Assembly: GCA_959604115.1 (NCBI GenBank)
Contig: CAUHBW010000033.1
Location: 1-16,217 of the forward strand
Reading direction: 5' to 3'
Source of the DNA: an uncultured Bilophila sp.
GTDB lineage: Bacteria; Desulfobacterota; Desulfovibrionia; Desulfovibrionales; Desulfovibrionaceae
DNA length: 16,217 nucleotides
Made by a program: the position numbers and the translations under genes. The notes under the pieces were generated by a model. It did no database searches. It had not been told where the DNA came from and saw only the letters and a list, made by a program, of their open reading frames with translations. The stretch's first letter is position 1. Each line of letters begins with the position of its first letter. Positions 1-6,593 of the stretch are shown in pieces.

Positions 1-16
1 CTTTGGAAGAGGGGGT

Positions 17-56
17 CCGGGGGAGAAACCTTTCTGAAGAAAGGTTTCTCCCCCGG
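17..56. terminator. Long perfect hairpin after the rplQ operon, probable terminator
   Basis: Positions 17-34 pair perfectly with 39-56 (18 bp) around the 4-nt loop TGAA. On the plus strand the stem is followed directly by TTTTTCT (57-63), so it could stop rightward transcription entering from the left edge. On the minus strand the stem is preceded by an A run and followed by a C-rich tail (GGACCCCCTC) instead of a U run. In that orientation it has the same design as the hairpin at 16172-16209. It probably separates convergent transcription units. The neighbouring unit lies outside the window, so the plus-strand role is inferred. Confidence 0.7.
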
Positions 57-76
57 TTTTTCTCCCTCAACACCAC

Positions 77-107
77 GAAAGGCCGCCTGAAATTCAGACG
101 ACCTTTC
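77..107 (-). terminator. Wobble-paired hairpin, candidate terminator of the rpsJ-rplQ run
   Basis: Read on the minus strand, 94-107 pairs with 77-90 as a 14-bp stem with a 3-nt loop. Two positions (83/101 and 86/98) are G-U wobbles on the minus strand but C-A mismatches on the plus strand, so the structure makes sense only as minus-strand RNA. The 3' arm ends in CCUUUC, and the following UUUCGUGGUGUU is only moderately U-rich. It lies about 75 nt past the rplQ stop. It may be a weak intrinsic terminator or a 3'-end stabilising stem. Confidence 0.5.
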
Positions 108-143
108 CTTATTCTCACCTGAAAACAGGAGGAATCAGTCAAA

Positions 144-161
144 CGCTTCCGCCGAAGCGGA
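144..161 (-). other. Small UUCG-loop hairpin just after rplQ
   Basis: On the minus strand, five pairs (157-161 with 148-152) close a C(UUCG)G tetraloop, an unusually stable RNA loop. An alternative register pairs 144-149 with 154-159. It is followed by UUUGACUGAUU. It sits about 20 nt beyond the rplQ stop codon and is the first of three successive hairpins in the 3' region. It could protect the 3' end or contribute to termination. There is no long U run, so a terminator call is weak. Confidence 0.45.
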
Positions 162-179
162 GCCGGGTGTGAACCGGAC

Positions 180-566
180 TTACTTGTCAGCCGAAGCAGC
201 CGTTTCGGGCTGGCGGGTGAACTCGAGAATCGCCATGGGAGCACAGTCGCCCTTGCGGGGAAGCGCCAGCTTGGTGATCCGGGTGTAGCCGCCGGGAACG
301 CCGGCGAACAGAGGAGCGACCACGTCGAACAGACGCTGCACGAGCTGGTGGTCGTTCAGGGTTTCGTAAGCCAGACGGCGGGAGTGCAGGTCGTTGCGCA
401 GAGCCAGGGTGATCAGAGGTTCCACCACCCGGCGCAGTTCTTTGGCCTTCACTTCCGTAGTGCGGATCTTGCCATAGGTGATCATCGCGCTGGCCATGTT
501 GCGGAACAGAGCCTTGCGATGCGAAGGCGTTCTGCCGAGCTTCTTGCCGGAATTGCTATGCCTCAT
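180..566 (-). CDS. rplQ: 50S ribosomal protein L17
   Basis: L17 is a 23S rRNA-binding protein of the large subunit. The 128-residue product starts MRHSNSGKKLGRTPSHRKAL, the family signature, followed by the basic segment (KAKELRRVVEPLITLA) and the conserved PRKGDCAPMAILEF end. A short polar tail, about eight residues, follows. The ATG at 564-566 has a GAGGAA Shine-Dalgarno about 9 nt upstream, inside rpoA. The gene overlaps the rpoA 3' end by 11 nt, which suggests translational coupling. It is the last gene of the run, as in most alpha operons. Nothing in it looks broken. Confidence 0.97.
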   Translation of the reverse strand: MRHSNSGKKLGRTPSHRKALFRNMASAMITYGKIRTTEVKAKELRRVVEPLITLALRNDLHSRRLAYETLNDHQLVQRLFDVVAPLFAGVPGGYTRITKLALPRKGDCAPMAILEFTRQPETAASADK

Positions 567-1599
567 GGTGCTGTTTCCTCTTCCATTCCTGATATTTCTT
601 CTCGAAGTTGTCGACCTTCATGCCGAAATCAAGTCCCATGCTTTCGAGCACGGCCTTGATTTCATCAAGGGACTTCTTGCCGAAGTTCTTCGTTTTCAGC
701 ATTTCGGCCTCGGGCCGCTGCACCAGCTCGCCGACGGTGGCGATGTTGGCGCTGCGCAGACAGTTGGTCGCCCGCACGGACAGTTCCAGCTCATCGATAC
801 CCTTGAACAGGTTGTCGTTGATGTCGGCGCTGCCGCCGCCTTCCCCTCCGCTTTCGCCGGAGATGCGTTCATCAAAGCTGATGAAGACCGAAATCTGATC
901 CTTGATGATCTTGGCGCTGTAGGCAATGGCATCCTCGGGAAGAACCGAGCCATCCGTCCACACTTCAAGAATCAGCTTGTCATAGTTGGTCATCTGGCCC
1001 ACACGGGCCTGTTCCACGGTATACGCCACCTTCCGCACGGGAGAGAAGCTCGCGTCCAGCTTGATAAGCCCGATCGTGTCCGGAAGACCTTCGTGCATAT
1101 CAGCGGGCACATAGCCCTTGCCCATGCGGACCTCGAACTCCATGTTCAGTTCCATGTCTTCGGTGAGGGTCGCGATGTGCAGTTCCGGGTTCAAGACTTC
1201 CACATTGGCGTTGGTCATGATATCCGCGGCTGTCACCGGGCCTTTCTTCGACACGGAAAGCGTCAGATGCTGGGGCTCGTCAGTCGTCATTCCCAGACGG
1301 ACCTGTTTGATATTCAGGATGACATCCGTAATATCTTCCAGCACTCCGGGGATGGTGGTAAACTCATGCTGCACGCCGGAGATCTTCACAGCCACGAAGG
1401 CTGCGCCCTGAAGGGACGAAAGCAGTACCCGACGCAAGGCATTGCCGATGGTGACCCCATATCCGCGTTCGAGAGGTTCGTAGGTGAACCGCCCGTACAT
1501 GGAATCGTTGGGATCGCTGTCGCACGCAATCTGTTCCGGGCGAACGAGCTTGGCCCAGTTGCGCGAATTGATAAGCCTGTTGCCTTGTCTGAAGAGCAT
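556..1599 (-). CDS. rpoA: DNA-directed RNA polymerase subunit alpha
   Basis: RpoA dimerises to nucleate assembly of RNA polymerase, and its C-terminal domain contacts UP elements and activators. The 347-residue product has the N-terminal assembly domain (about 1-235, with RRVLLSSLQGAAF near 56-68). A Gly/Ser/Glu-rich linker follows (about 245-262), then the C-terminal domain (about 263-330). In VRATNCLRSAN, R276, N279 and C280 align with E. coli R265, N268 and C269, so the DNA-contacting surface is intact. A charged tail of about 17 residues follows the domain. The ATG lies 12 nt after rpsD. The upstream purine block is GGGGG rather than a canonical AGGAGG, so the initiation site is somewhat unusual. 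Confidence 0.98.
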   Translation of the reverse strand: MLFRQGNRLINSRNWAKLVRPEQIACDSDPNDSMYGRFTYEPLERGYGVTIGNALRRVLLSSLQGAAFVAVKISGVQHEFTTIPGVLEDITDVILNIKQVRLGMTTDEPQHLTLSVSKKGPVTAADIMTNANVEVLNPELHIATLTEDMELNMEFEVRMGKGYVPADMHEGLPDTIGLIKLDASFSPVRKVAYTVEQARVGQMTNYDKLILEVWTDGSVLPEDAIAYSAKIIKDQISVFISFDERISGESGGEGGGSADINDNLFKGIDELELSVRATNCLRSANIATVGELVQRPEAEMLKTKNFGKKSLDEIKAVLESMGLDFGMKVDNFEKKYQEWKRKQHHEA

Positions 1600-1611
1600 G
1601 TAAGCCCCCGC

Positions 1612-2238
1612 TTATTTGGAGTAGAGCTCGACGATGAGGTGCTCGTTGATGGGGAACTGAATGTCGTCGCGCTGCGGCAGTGCTTTCACAATACCCTTGA
1701 AGTTGGGAGCGTCCACTTCCAGCCAGGAGGGGCAGCCACGGCGGGCCACGGCTTCCTGCGCTTCGGCGAGAACGGGGATGGTTCTGCTCTTTTCGGGAAC
1801 TTCAACGCTGTCGCCGACCTTCACCTGAAGGGAAGGAATGGTGACCTTATGACCGTTCAGCGTAAACACGCCGTGACGGACCAGCTGACGGGCCTGAACC
1901 CGGGAGTTGGCGAAGCCGAGGCGATACACGACGTTGTCCAGGCGGCGTTCGAGGAAAGCGAGCAGGTTCGCGCCGGTCACGCCCTTCGCCATATCGGCGT
2001 GGACGAAATAGCTGTGGAACTGCTTTTCCAGAACGCCGTAAACGCGACGCACCTTCTGCTTTTCACGCAGCTGGACGGCGTAGTCGCTCAGTTTTTTACG
2101 GGCGCGACCATGCTGACCGGGCGCGTAGGGGCGGCGGTCAAAGGCGCACTTGTCGGTGAAGCAACGGTCGCCCTTCAACAAGAGCTTCGTACCTTCACGA
2201 CGGCACAAACGACATTTGGCATCATTATATTTGGCCAA
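1612..2238 (-). CDS. rpsD: 30S ribosomal protein S4, zinc-binding type, TTG start
   Basis: S4 is a primary 16S rRNA-binding protein, and in E. coli it is also the translational repressor of the alpha operon. The 208-residue product has C9, C12, C26 and C31 in the N-terminal zinc-knuckle arrangement, so this is the Zn-binding form. The S4 RNA-binding domain spans about 98-160 (ERRLDNVVYRLGFANSR). The start codon is TTG at 2236-2238, preceded by a perfect AGGAGG with an 8-nt spacer. No in-frame ATG is near the conserved AKYNDAKCRLC beginning, so TTG is the only sensible start. It sits 24 nt after rpsK. Its possible autoregulatory role here is known only from E. coli. Confidence 0.97.
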   Translation of the reverse strand: MAKYNDAKCRLCRREGTKLLLKGDRCFTDKCAFDRRPYAPGQHGRARKKLSDYAVQLREKQKVRRVYGVLEKQFHSYFVHADMAKGVTGANLLAFLERRLDNVVYRLGFANSRVQARQLVRHGVFTLNGHKVTIPSLQVKVGDSVEVPEKSRTIPVLAEAQEAVARRGCPSWLEVDAPNFKGIVKALPQRDDIQFPINEHLIVELYSK

Positions 2239-2262
2239 GACGGTGTCCTCCTGTGAACGCGA

Positions 2263-2652
2263 CTAGACGCGACGCCGTTTGGGCGGGCGGCAGCCGTTGT
2301 GGGGGATGGGGGTGACGTCACGAATGAAGGCAACCTTGAATCCGGCGGCGTTGATGGCGCGCATGGCGGCTTCACGCCCGGAACCGGGGCCCTTCACGTA
2401 GATACCCACCGTGCGCATGCCGTTGTCCTGAGCTTTGCGGGCGGCCTGTTCGGCGGCGACCTGCGCGGCGAAGGGGGTGGACTTGCGGGAACCCTTGAAC
2501 CCGCTCTGCCCAGCACTCGCCCAGCTCACGGTGTTACCGCGAGTATCGGTAAAAGTGATGATGGTATTATTGAACGAGGCCTGGATGTGAGCCACACCCA
2601 GAGGGACGTTCTTCTTTTCTCTTTTCTTGGTAGCGCGTTTTGGTCTAGCCAT
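2263..2652 (-). CDS. rpsK: 30S ribosomal protein S11
   Basis: S11 lies on the platform of the small subunit near the decoding-site mRNA exit. The 129-residue product has the usual lysine-rich N-terminus and the core GVAHIQASFNNTIITFTDTRG. It ends in DVTPIPHNGCRPPKRRRV, which contains the Asn119-Gly120 pair known in other bacteria to form isoaspartate. The ATG is at 2650-2652. Unlike its neighbours, the gene is preceded by a 96-nt spacer with a strong hairpin, rather than being tightly packed against rpsM. It lies 24 nt upstream of rpsD. Length and sequence are typical of the family. Confidence 0.97.
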   Translation of the reverse strand: MARPKRATKKREKKNVPLGVAHIQASFNNTIITFTDTRGNTVSWASAGQSGFKGSRKSTPFAAQVAAEQAARKAQDNGMRTVGIYVKGPGSGREAAMRAINAAGFKVAFIRDVTPIPHNGCRPPKRRRV

Positions 2653-2700
2653 GATTTGCTTCCGTAACCGGGCGTATCCGGTCGTATCAGTGAACGTTTC

Positions 2701-2736
2701 GCACGATCAGCCCGCCGAGGCGGAAACTGGTCGTGC
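2701..2736 (-). other. Strong hairpin in the rpsM-rpsK spacer
   Basis: GCACGA (2701-2706) pairs with TCGTGC (2731-2736). CAG/CTG (2708-2710 with 2727-2729) and CCGC/GCGG (2712-2715 with 2720-2723) continue the stem, with small internal loops and a 4-nt apical loop. A second 5-bp hairpin follows on the minus strand (2667-2671 with 2678-2682), just before the rpsK ribosome-binding site. No U run follows either, so they are not classic terminators. They could be an RNA-processing or protein-binding site between cistrons. Confidence 0.5.
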
Positions 2737-2748
2737 CGGAAGGTTCCT

Positions 2749-3117
2749 TTACTTCTTCTTACCTACAGCACCGCGACGGGGACCCTTACGGGTGCGGGCG
2801 TTGGTGTGGGTACGCTGCCCATGAACGGGAAGGCCCTTGCGGTGACGCAGGCCACGGTAGCAACCGATGTCCATGAGGCGCTTGATGTTCATCGAAATTT
2901 CGCGGCGCAGATCGCCTTCCACCTTGTAGTTCTGTTCGAGTTCCTTACGGACTTCGTTCAGTTCTTCAGCGGTGAGGTCGTCGATGCCACGAGTCCAGTT
3001 GACGCCGGAGGCGTCAAGAATTTTCAGAGCCGTTACACGGCCGATGCCATAGATGTAAGTCAACGCGATGTCCGCGCGCTTGCCTCTGGGCAGGTCAACA
3101 CCAGCTATTCTGGCCAC
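2749..3117 (-). CDS. rpsM: 30S ribosomal protein S13, GTG start
   Basis: S13 sits in the head of the small subunit and contacts the P-site tRNA and bridge B1. The 122-residue product starts ARIAGVDLPRGKRADIALTY after the initiator and contains the helix-turn-helix core YIYGIGRVTALKIL. The basic tail has the signature GQRTHTNARTRKGPRRGAVG. The start is GTG at 3115-3117, with AGGAG 7 nt upstream in the 17-nt gap after rpmJ. E. coli rpsM also starts with GTG, inside the S4-repressed pseudoknot. The short gap here leaves little room for such a pseudoknot unless rpmJ sequence takes part. Confidence 0.97.
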   Translation of the reverse strand: MARIAGVDLPRGKRADIALTYIYGIGRVTALKILDASGVNWTRGIDDLTAEELNEVRKELEQNYKVEGDLRREISMNIKRLMDIGCYRGLRHRKGLPVHGQRTHTNARTRKGPRRGAVGKKK

Positions 3118-3134
3118 AGTCTTTCTCCTGAAGG

Positions 3135-3248
3135 CTAGCCCTGGCGCTGCTTGTGCCGGGGATTTTCGCAGATAACCCTGAGTACGCCCTTACGCCGGAT
3201 GACTTTGCACTTGGGGCAAATCTTTTTTACGGATGGCCTGACTTTCAT
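3135..3248 (-). CDS. rpmJ: 50S ribosomal protein L36, zinc-binding type
   Basis: This 37-residue protein begins [20 protein letters not shown] and ends [10 protein letters not shown]11, C14, C27 and H32 form the CxxC...C...H zinc ribbon of the C+ form of L36, which binds 23S rRNA near the L6 region. The ATG is at 3246-3248, with GGAG about 10 nt upstream, and the stop is TAG. It is the first gene after the 101-nt map-rpmJ spacer. infA, which often precedes rpmJ, is missing. A consensus -35 box in the spacer suggests this gene may head its own transcript for the alpha genes. Confidence 0.95.
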
Positions 3249-3302
3249 GACAAGTCTCTCCACAGGTTTCCTCGGCAGCACAAATCACCGCCGGAACAGG
3301 AA

Positions 3303-3331
3303 GCCTTAGCTCTTTTTTTTCATACTGTCAA
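3303..3331 (-). promoter_or_regulatory. Candidate internal promoter for rpmJ and the alpha genes
   Basis: On the minus strand a perfect TTGACA (3331-3326) is followed by a 17-nt spacer containing eight consecutive A residues, then TAAGGC (3308-3303) at the -10 position. The -35 box and spacing are ideal, but the -10 matches TATAAT poorly. It lies in the only long spacer of this part of the run, about 50 nt upstream of the rpmJ start. That is a sensible place to give the RNA polymerase alpha and S4 genes extra transcription. Not proven. Confidence 0.4.
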
Positions 3332-3349
3332 TGCACGACGTGGTTTTCT

Positions 3350-4117
3350 TCAGGGCAGATCCAGAATCTGGGGTCCACCGGGAAGGATAGCCACACAATG
3401 CTCGAAATGGGCGGCGAGACTCCTGTCTCGGGTCACGGCCGACCATTTGTCTTCCAGAATCTCCACTTCCGGTGTTCCCACCGTAATCATGGGCTCAATA
3501 CACAGCACCATGCCGGTCTTGAGCGGCAAAGCCGGTTTCGCGGCGACGACGTAATTGGGAACTTCGGGTTTTTCGTGCAACGTCGAACCTATCCCATGCC
3601 CAACAAACCGTCTCACCACATGGAACCCGGCACCTTCGGCGTGTTGTTGCACAGCGCCAGCGATGTCATTGAGTTCGTTACCGGGTCTCGCTTCGGCTAC
3701 GGCCAGGGCGAGACTTTCTTCCGTCACCCGCAAAAGGCGGGCCGCCTCGGGGGAAACCTCCCCCACGGCGAAGGTACGGGCCGCGTCTCCATAAAACCCC
3801 TCGTATACGGTCCCCACATCAAAGCTGACGATGTCGCCTTCCTTGAGGATAACGTTTTCGGAGGGGAAACCGTGCACGATGACTTCATTCACCGAGCAGC
3901 ACAGGCCGTACGGAAAGCCGTACATGCCCTGAAACGCGGGCTTCACCTTGAATTCGCGACACATCTTCTGGACAATCTCTTCGAAATGCATGGTCGGGAG
4001 GCCGGGGCGAACCTGCCTGCCCAACTCGTCCAGAATCATCGCGACCATTCTGTTCGCTTCGCGGAGAAGGCCTATTTCCCTCTCGTTTTTGAGGAAAACG
4101 CCGCGGTACTTCTTCAC
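3350..4117 (-). CDS. map: Type I methionine aminopeptidase, GTG start
   Basis: MAP removes the initiator methionine from nascent proteins with a dinuclear metal centre. The 255-residue protein shows all five metal ligands of the pita-bread fold: D100 (SFDVGT), D111 (YGDAAR), H174 (GHGIG), E208 (IEPM) and E239 (FEH). The conserved active-site H82 is in IVHGFP. The start is GTG at 4115-4117, with GGAG 6 nt upstream, and lies only 2 nt past the secY stop, so the two are probably coupled. No N-terminal extension is present, as expected for type Ia enzymes. adk and infA, frequent neighbours of map, are absent. Confidence 0.96.
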   Translation of the reverse strand: MKKYRGVFLKNEREIGLLREANRMVAMILDELGRQVRPGLPTMHFEEIVQKMCREFKVKPAFQGMYGFPYGLCCSVNEVIVHGFPSENVILKEGDIVSFDVGTVYEGFYGDAARTFAVGEVSPEAARLLRVTEESLALAVAEARPGNELNDIAGAVQQHAEGAGFHVVRRFVGHGIGSTLHEKPEVPNYVVAAKPALPLKTGMVLCIEPMITVGTPEVEILEDKWSAVTRDRSLAAHFEHCVAILPGGPQILDLP

Positions 4118-4119
4118 GA

Positions 4120-5433
4120 TCAGCTCCGCCCCTTGATCCGGGTCTTGCCCATCAGCCCTTCATACTGCCGTGAGATGAGATGGGACTCGATCTGCGACAT
4201 GAAGTCCATCGCGACACCCACAAGAATGAGGATGCTGGTGCCGCCGAAATAGAACGGCACGTTGAACTCCGCGATGAGGAGCATGGGAAGCACTGAAATA
4301 ACCGAGATGTACACGCCGCCCCAGAGGGTCAGGCGCGAAAGCACAGCGTCCAGATATTCCTGCGTCTTCTCGCCGGGACGAATCCCGGGGATGAACCCGC
4401 CGGCTTTCTTCAGATTCTCGGCCACGTCCTTCGGATCGAAAATGATGGCCGTATAGAAGAAGCAGAAGAAGAAAATCAGGGCGATGAACACAACGTTATA
4501 CAAAATGGAAGACGGCGTGAACCACGATGCCGCCGTCTTGAGCCAATCGGCGATCTCGAAGTTCGCCATCGTGGCCGGGAAAAGCAGCAAGCTCGAAGCG
4601 AAGATGGGGGGGATAACCCCGGCCGTATTCACACGCAGCGGCAAGTGCGTCGACTGGCCGCCGTACATCTTCCGTCCGACCTGGCGTTTGGCGTACTGGA
4701 TGGGAATGCGCCGCTGGGCGCGCTCCACGAACACGACGCCGATAACCACGGCAAGCATGAGAATGAGGAGGGCAAGCGCGATGAACAGGCTCATGTCCCC
4801 AAGCTTGATGAGCTGGAAGGACTTGACCAGAGCACCGGGGATGCCCACAACGATACCCGAGAAGATAATCAGCGAGATACCGTTGCCGATACCCTTTTCC
4901 GTAATCTGTTCGCCGAGCCACATGATGAGCACAGTGCCCGCCGTGAGGGTCAGCATGGTCATGATACGGAACGTCCAGCCCGGTTCGAGGACGACTGGGG
5001 AGCCGCCGGGGCTGTACATGGTCTCAAGGCCCACAGCGATGCCGAAACCCTGAATGATGGTGATGAGAACCGTACTGTAGCGCGTATACTGGGTGATTTT
5101 ACGGCGACCCGCCGCACCCTCTTCCTTGGCCATGCGCTTCAGCTCGGGGCTGACCACCTGCAGGAGTTGAAGGATGATTGAGGCCGAAATGTACGGCATG
5201 ATCCCGAGGGCGAACACGGAGACGTTCTTGAGACCGCCACCGGAGAACATGTCGAACAGACCAAACAGGGTGCCTGCCACGCTTTCAAAGAAGTGGGCGA
5301 GGGCCGCCCCGTCGACGCCCGGAACCGGGATATGCACCCCGATCCGGTACGCGCAGAGCAGGCCCAGCGTCCAGAGAAGCTTTGTACGCAGTTCAGGCGA
5401 ACGGGCAAGGTTATCCGCACCACCAAGAGCCAC
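4120..5433 (-). CDS. secY: Protein translocase subunit SecY, GTG start
   Basis: SecY is the central pore of the SecYEG translocon in the inner membrane. The 437-residue protein has about ten hydrophobic segments. They start near 19-36, and others are near 75-95, 118-137, 155-175, 184-203, 214-234, 270-290, 310-331, 370-388 and 397-413. Signature stretches are GEQITEKGIGNGISLIIFSG (174-193) and YGGQSTHLPLRVNTAGVIPP (257-276). The cytosolic C5 loop IRPGEKTQEYLD (351-362) contacts SecA and ribosomes in homologues. The start is GTG at 5431-5433, with an AGGTG-type site close upstream, 7 nt after rplO. Alternative downstream starts would cut the conserved N-terminal helix. Confidence 0.97.
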   Translation of the reverse strand: MALGGADNLARSPELRTKLLWTLGLLCAYRIGVHIPVPGVDGAALAHFFESVAGTLFGLFDMFSGGGLKNVSVFALGIMPYISASIILQLLQVVSPELKRMAKEEGAAGRRKITQYTRYSTVLITIIQGFGIAVGLETMYSPGGSPVVLEPGWTFRIMTMLTLTAGTVLIMWLGEQITEKGIGNGISLIIFSGIVVGIPGALVKSFQLIKLGDMSLFIALALLILMLAVVIGVVFVERAQRRIPIQYAKRQVGRKMYGGQSTHLPLRVNTAGVIPPIFASSLLLFPATMANFEIADWLKTAASWFTPSSILYNVVFIALIFFFCFFYTAIIFDPKDVAENLKKAGGFIPGIRPGEKTQEYLDAVLSRLTLWGGVYISVISVLPMLLIAEFNVPFYFGGTSILILVGVAMDFMSQIESHLISRQYEGLMGKTRIKGRS

Positions 5434-5440
5434 GAGTCAC

Positions 5441-5896
5441 CTACCCTTCCACTTCCAGTTCTTTGACTTCGCCGCCGGCGGCGCGGATTTTGTCCGCAGC
5501 GGACTGGCTGAACTTGTGGGCTTCCACCTTGATGGCAGCGGAGAGTTCGCCTTCGCCCAGGATTTTCACCGGAGCGCCGAAGGTGCACAGACCGCGATCA
5601 TAGATGTCTTCAAGGGAGATTTCATTCTTGCCTTCAAAGGCGGCCACGAGGCGAGCGAGATTGATCACCGCGTATTCGACCTTGAAGGGGTAGTTCTTGA
5701 AACCGCGCTTGGGAAGACGGCGCTGAAGGGGCATCTGGCCGCCTTCAAAGCCGGGGCGGACCCCCCCGCCGGAGCGGGCGTTCTGACCCTTGTTACCCTT
5801 GCCGGACGTACATCCCAAGCCGGAACCGGAGCCGCGGCCCACGCGTTTGCGGGACTGGCGCTCTTCCGCGAAGGGATAGAGTTCGTTCAGATTCAT
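5441..5896 (-). CDS. rplO: 50S ribosomal protein L15
   Basis: L15 is a late-assembly 23S rRNA-binding protein with a long Gly/Arg-rich N-terminal extension. The 151-residue product has that extension (KRVGRGSGSGLGCTSGKGNKGQ at about 18-39, then RPGFEGGQMPLQRRLPKRGF). The globular C-terminal part is about 75-150. The ATG start overlaps the rpmD stop in an ATGA arrangement (5893-5896), indicating coupled translation. It lies immediately upstream of secY, the usual spc order. Length and composition are normal for the family. Confidence 0.96.
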   Translation of the reverse strand: MNLNELYPFAEERQSRKRVGRGSGSGLGCTSGKGNKGQNARSGGGVRPGFEGGQMPLQRRLPKRGFKNYPFKVEYAVINLARLVAAFEGKNEISLEDIYDRGLCTFGAPVKILGEGELSAAIKVEAHKFSQSAADKIRAAGGEVKELEVEG

Positions 5897-6075
5897 GCTT
5901 TGGTAACCTCAACAACCAGGTGGGACACCTTGGCGATCATGCCGCGGACGGCAGGGTTATCCGGAAAGGTCTTAACCATTTCGCGACGGCGCAGGCCGAG
6001 AGCGTCCAGAACTTTCTTCTGGAGGGGCGTGCAGCCGATGCGGCTTTTGACGACTTTAATCGTAATTTCGGACAT
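5893..6075 (-). CDS. rpmD: 50S ribosomal protein L30
   Basis: L30 is a small two-strand, two-helix protein near the 5S rRNA region of the large subunit. The 60-residue product has the family pattern: IKVVKSRIGCTPLQKKVLDALGL, then the basic RRREM segment, and an end in VRGMIAKVSHLVVEV. The ATG is at 6073-6075, 5 nt after rpsE, and the TGA stop overlaps the rplO start by 4 nt. Its place between rpsE and rplO is the standard spc order. Confidence 0.95.
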   Translation of the reverse strand: MSEITIKVVKSRIGCTPLQKKVLDALGLRRREMVKTFPDNPAVRGMIAKVSHLVVEVTKA

Positions 6076-6080
6076 GGCGC

Positions 6081-6572
6081 TTACTTCCTGGGGGCTTCCA
6101 GTTTCATGCCGCGGATTTCGCTCACGGCGTCCGCGCTGCGCAGAGCGGCGAGGCCGGCCATGGTGGCGCGCAGCACGTTGTGGGGGTTGTTGGTCCCGAT
6201 GGCCTTGGCAAGCACATCGTCCACCCCGGCCGCTTCCATGACAGCACGCACGGCGCCACCGGCGATGATGCCGGTACCGCGGGAGGCGGGCTTGAGCATG
6301 ACGCGACCAGCGCCGAACTCGCCAAGAATTTCATAGGGAAGCGTCCCTTCGATCAGGGGCACCTTCACCATGTTCTTGCGAGCATGTTCCGTGGCCTTGC
6401 GCAGGGCTTCAGGCACTTCCTGAGCCTTGCCGAGGCCAAAACCTACGCTCCCGTTACCGTCGCCAACGACCATAAGGGCGCTGAAGCTAAAGCGACGACC
6501 GCCTTTCACGACTTTGGCAACCCGGTTCAGGGAGACGATCTTCTCGATGAAACCCAGTTCATTCTGTTCCAT
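6081..6572 (-). CDS. rpsE: 30S ribosomal protein S5
   Basis: S5 contributes to mRNA entry, helicase activity and decoding fidelity at the back of the small subunit. The 163-residue protein has the N-terminal double-stranded-RNA-binding fold (about 8-72) with the loop VVKGGRRFSFSALMVVGDGNG. That loop carries the residues in which spectinomycin resistance changes are known (near V22, G24, G25). The C-terminal domain contains RGTGIIAGGAVRAVMEAAG (98-116). The loop sequence is wild type. The ATG is at 6570-6572, and the purine stretch GGAGAGGA lies a little further upstream than usual. Confidence 0.97.
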   Translation of the reverse strand: MEQNELGFIEKIVSLNRVAKVVKGGRRFSFSALMVVGDGNGSVGFGLGKAQEVPEALRKATEHARKNMVKVPLIEGTLPYEILGEFGAGRVMLKPASRGTGIIAGGAVRAVMEAAGVDDVLAKAIGTNNPHNVLRATMAGLAALRSADAVSEIRGMKLEAPRK

Positions 6573-6593
6573 GACAGTGCTATCCTCTCCGGG

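Noticed and set aside
478..2256. Very long open frame on the plus strand across rpoA and rpsD
   Set aside because: It is antisense to two certain genes, has no ribosome-binding site or recognisable domain, and is explained by the GC-rich codon bias of the minus-strand genes.
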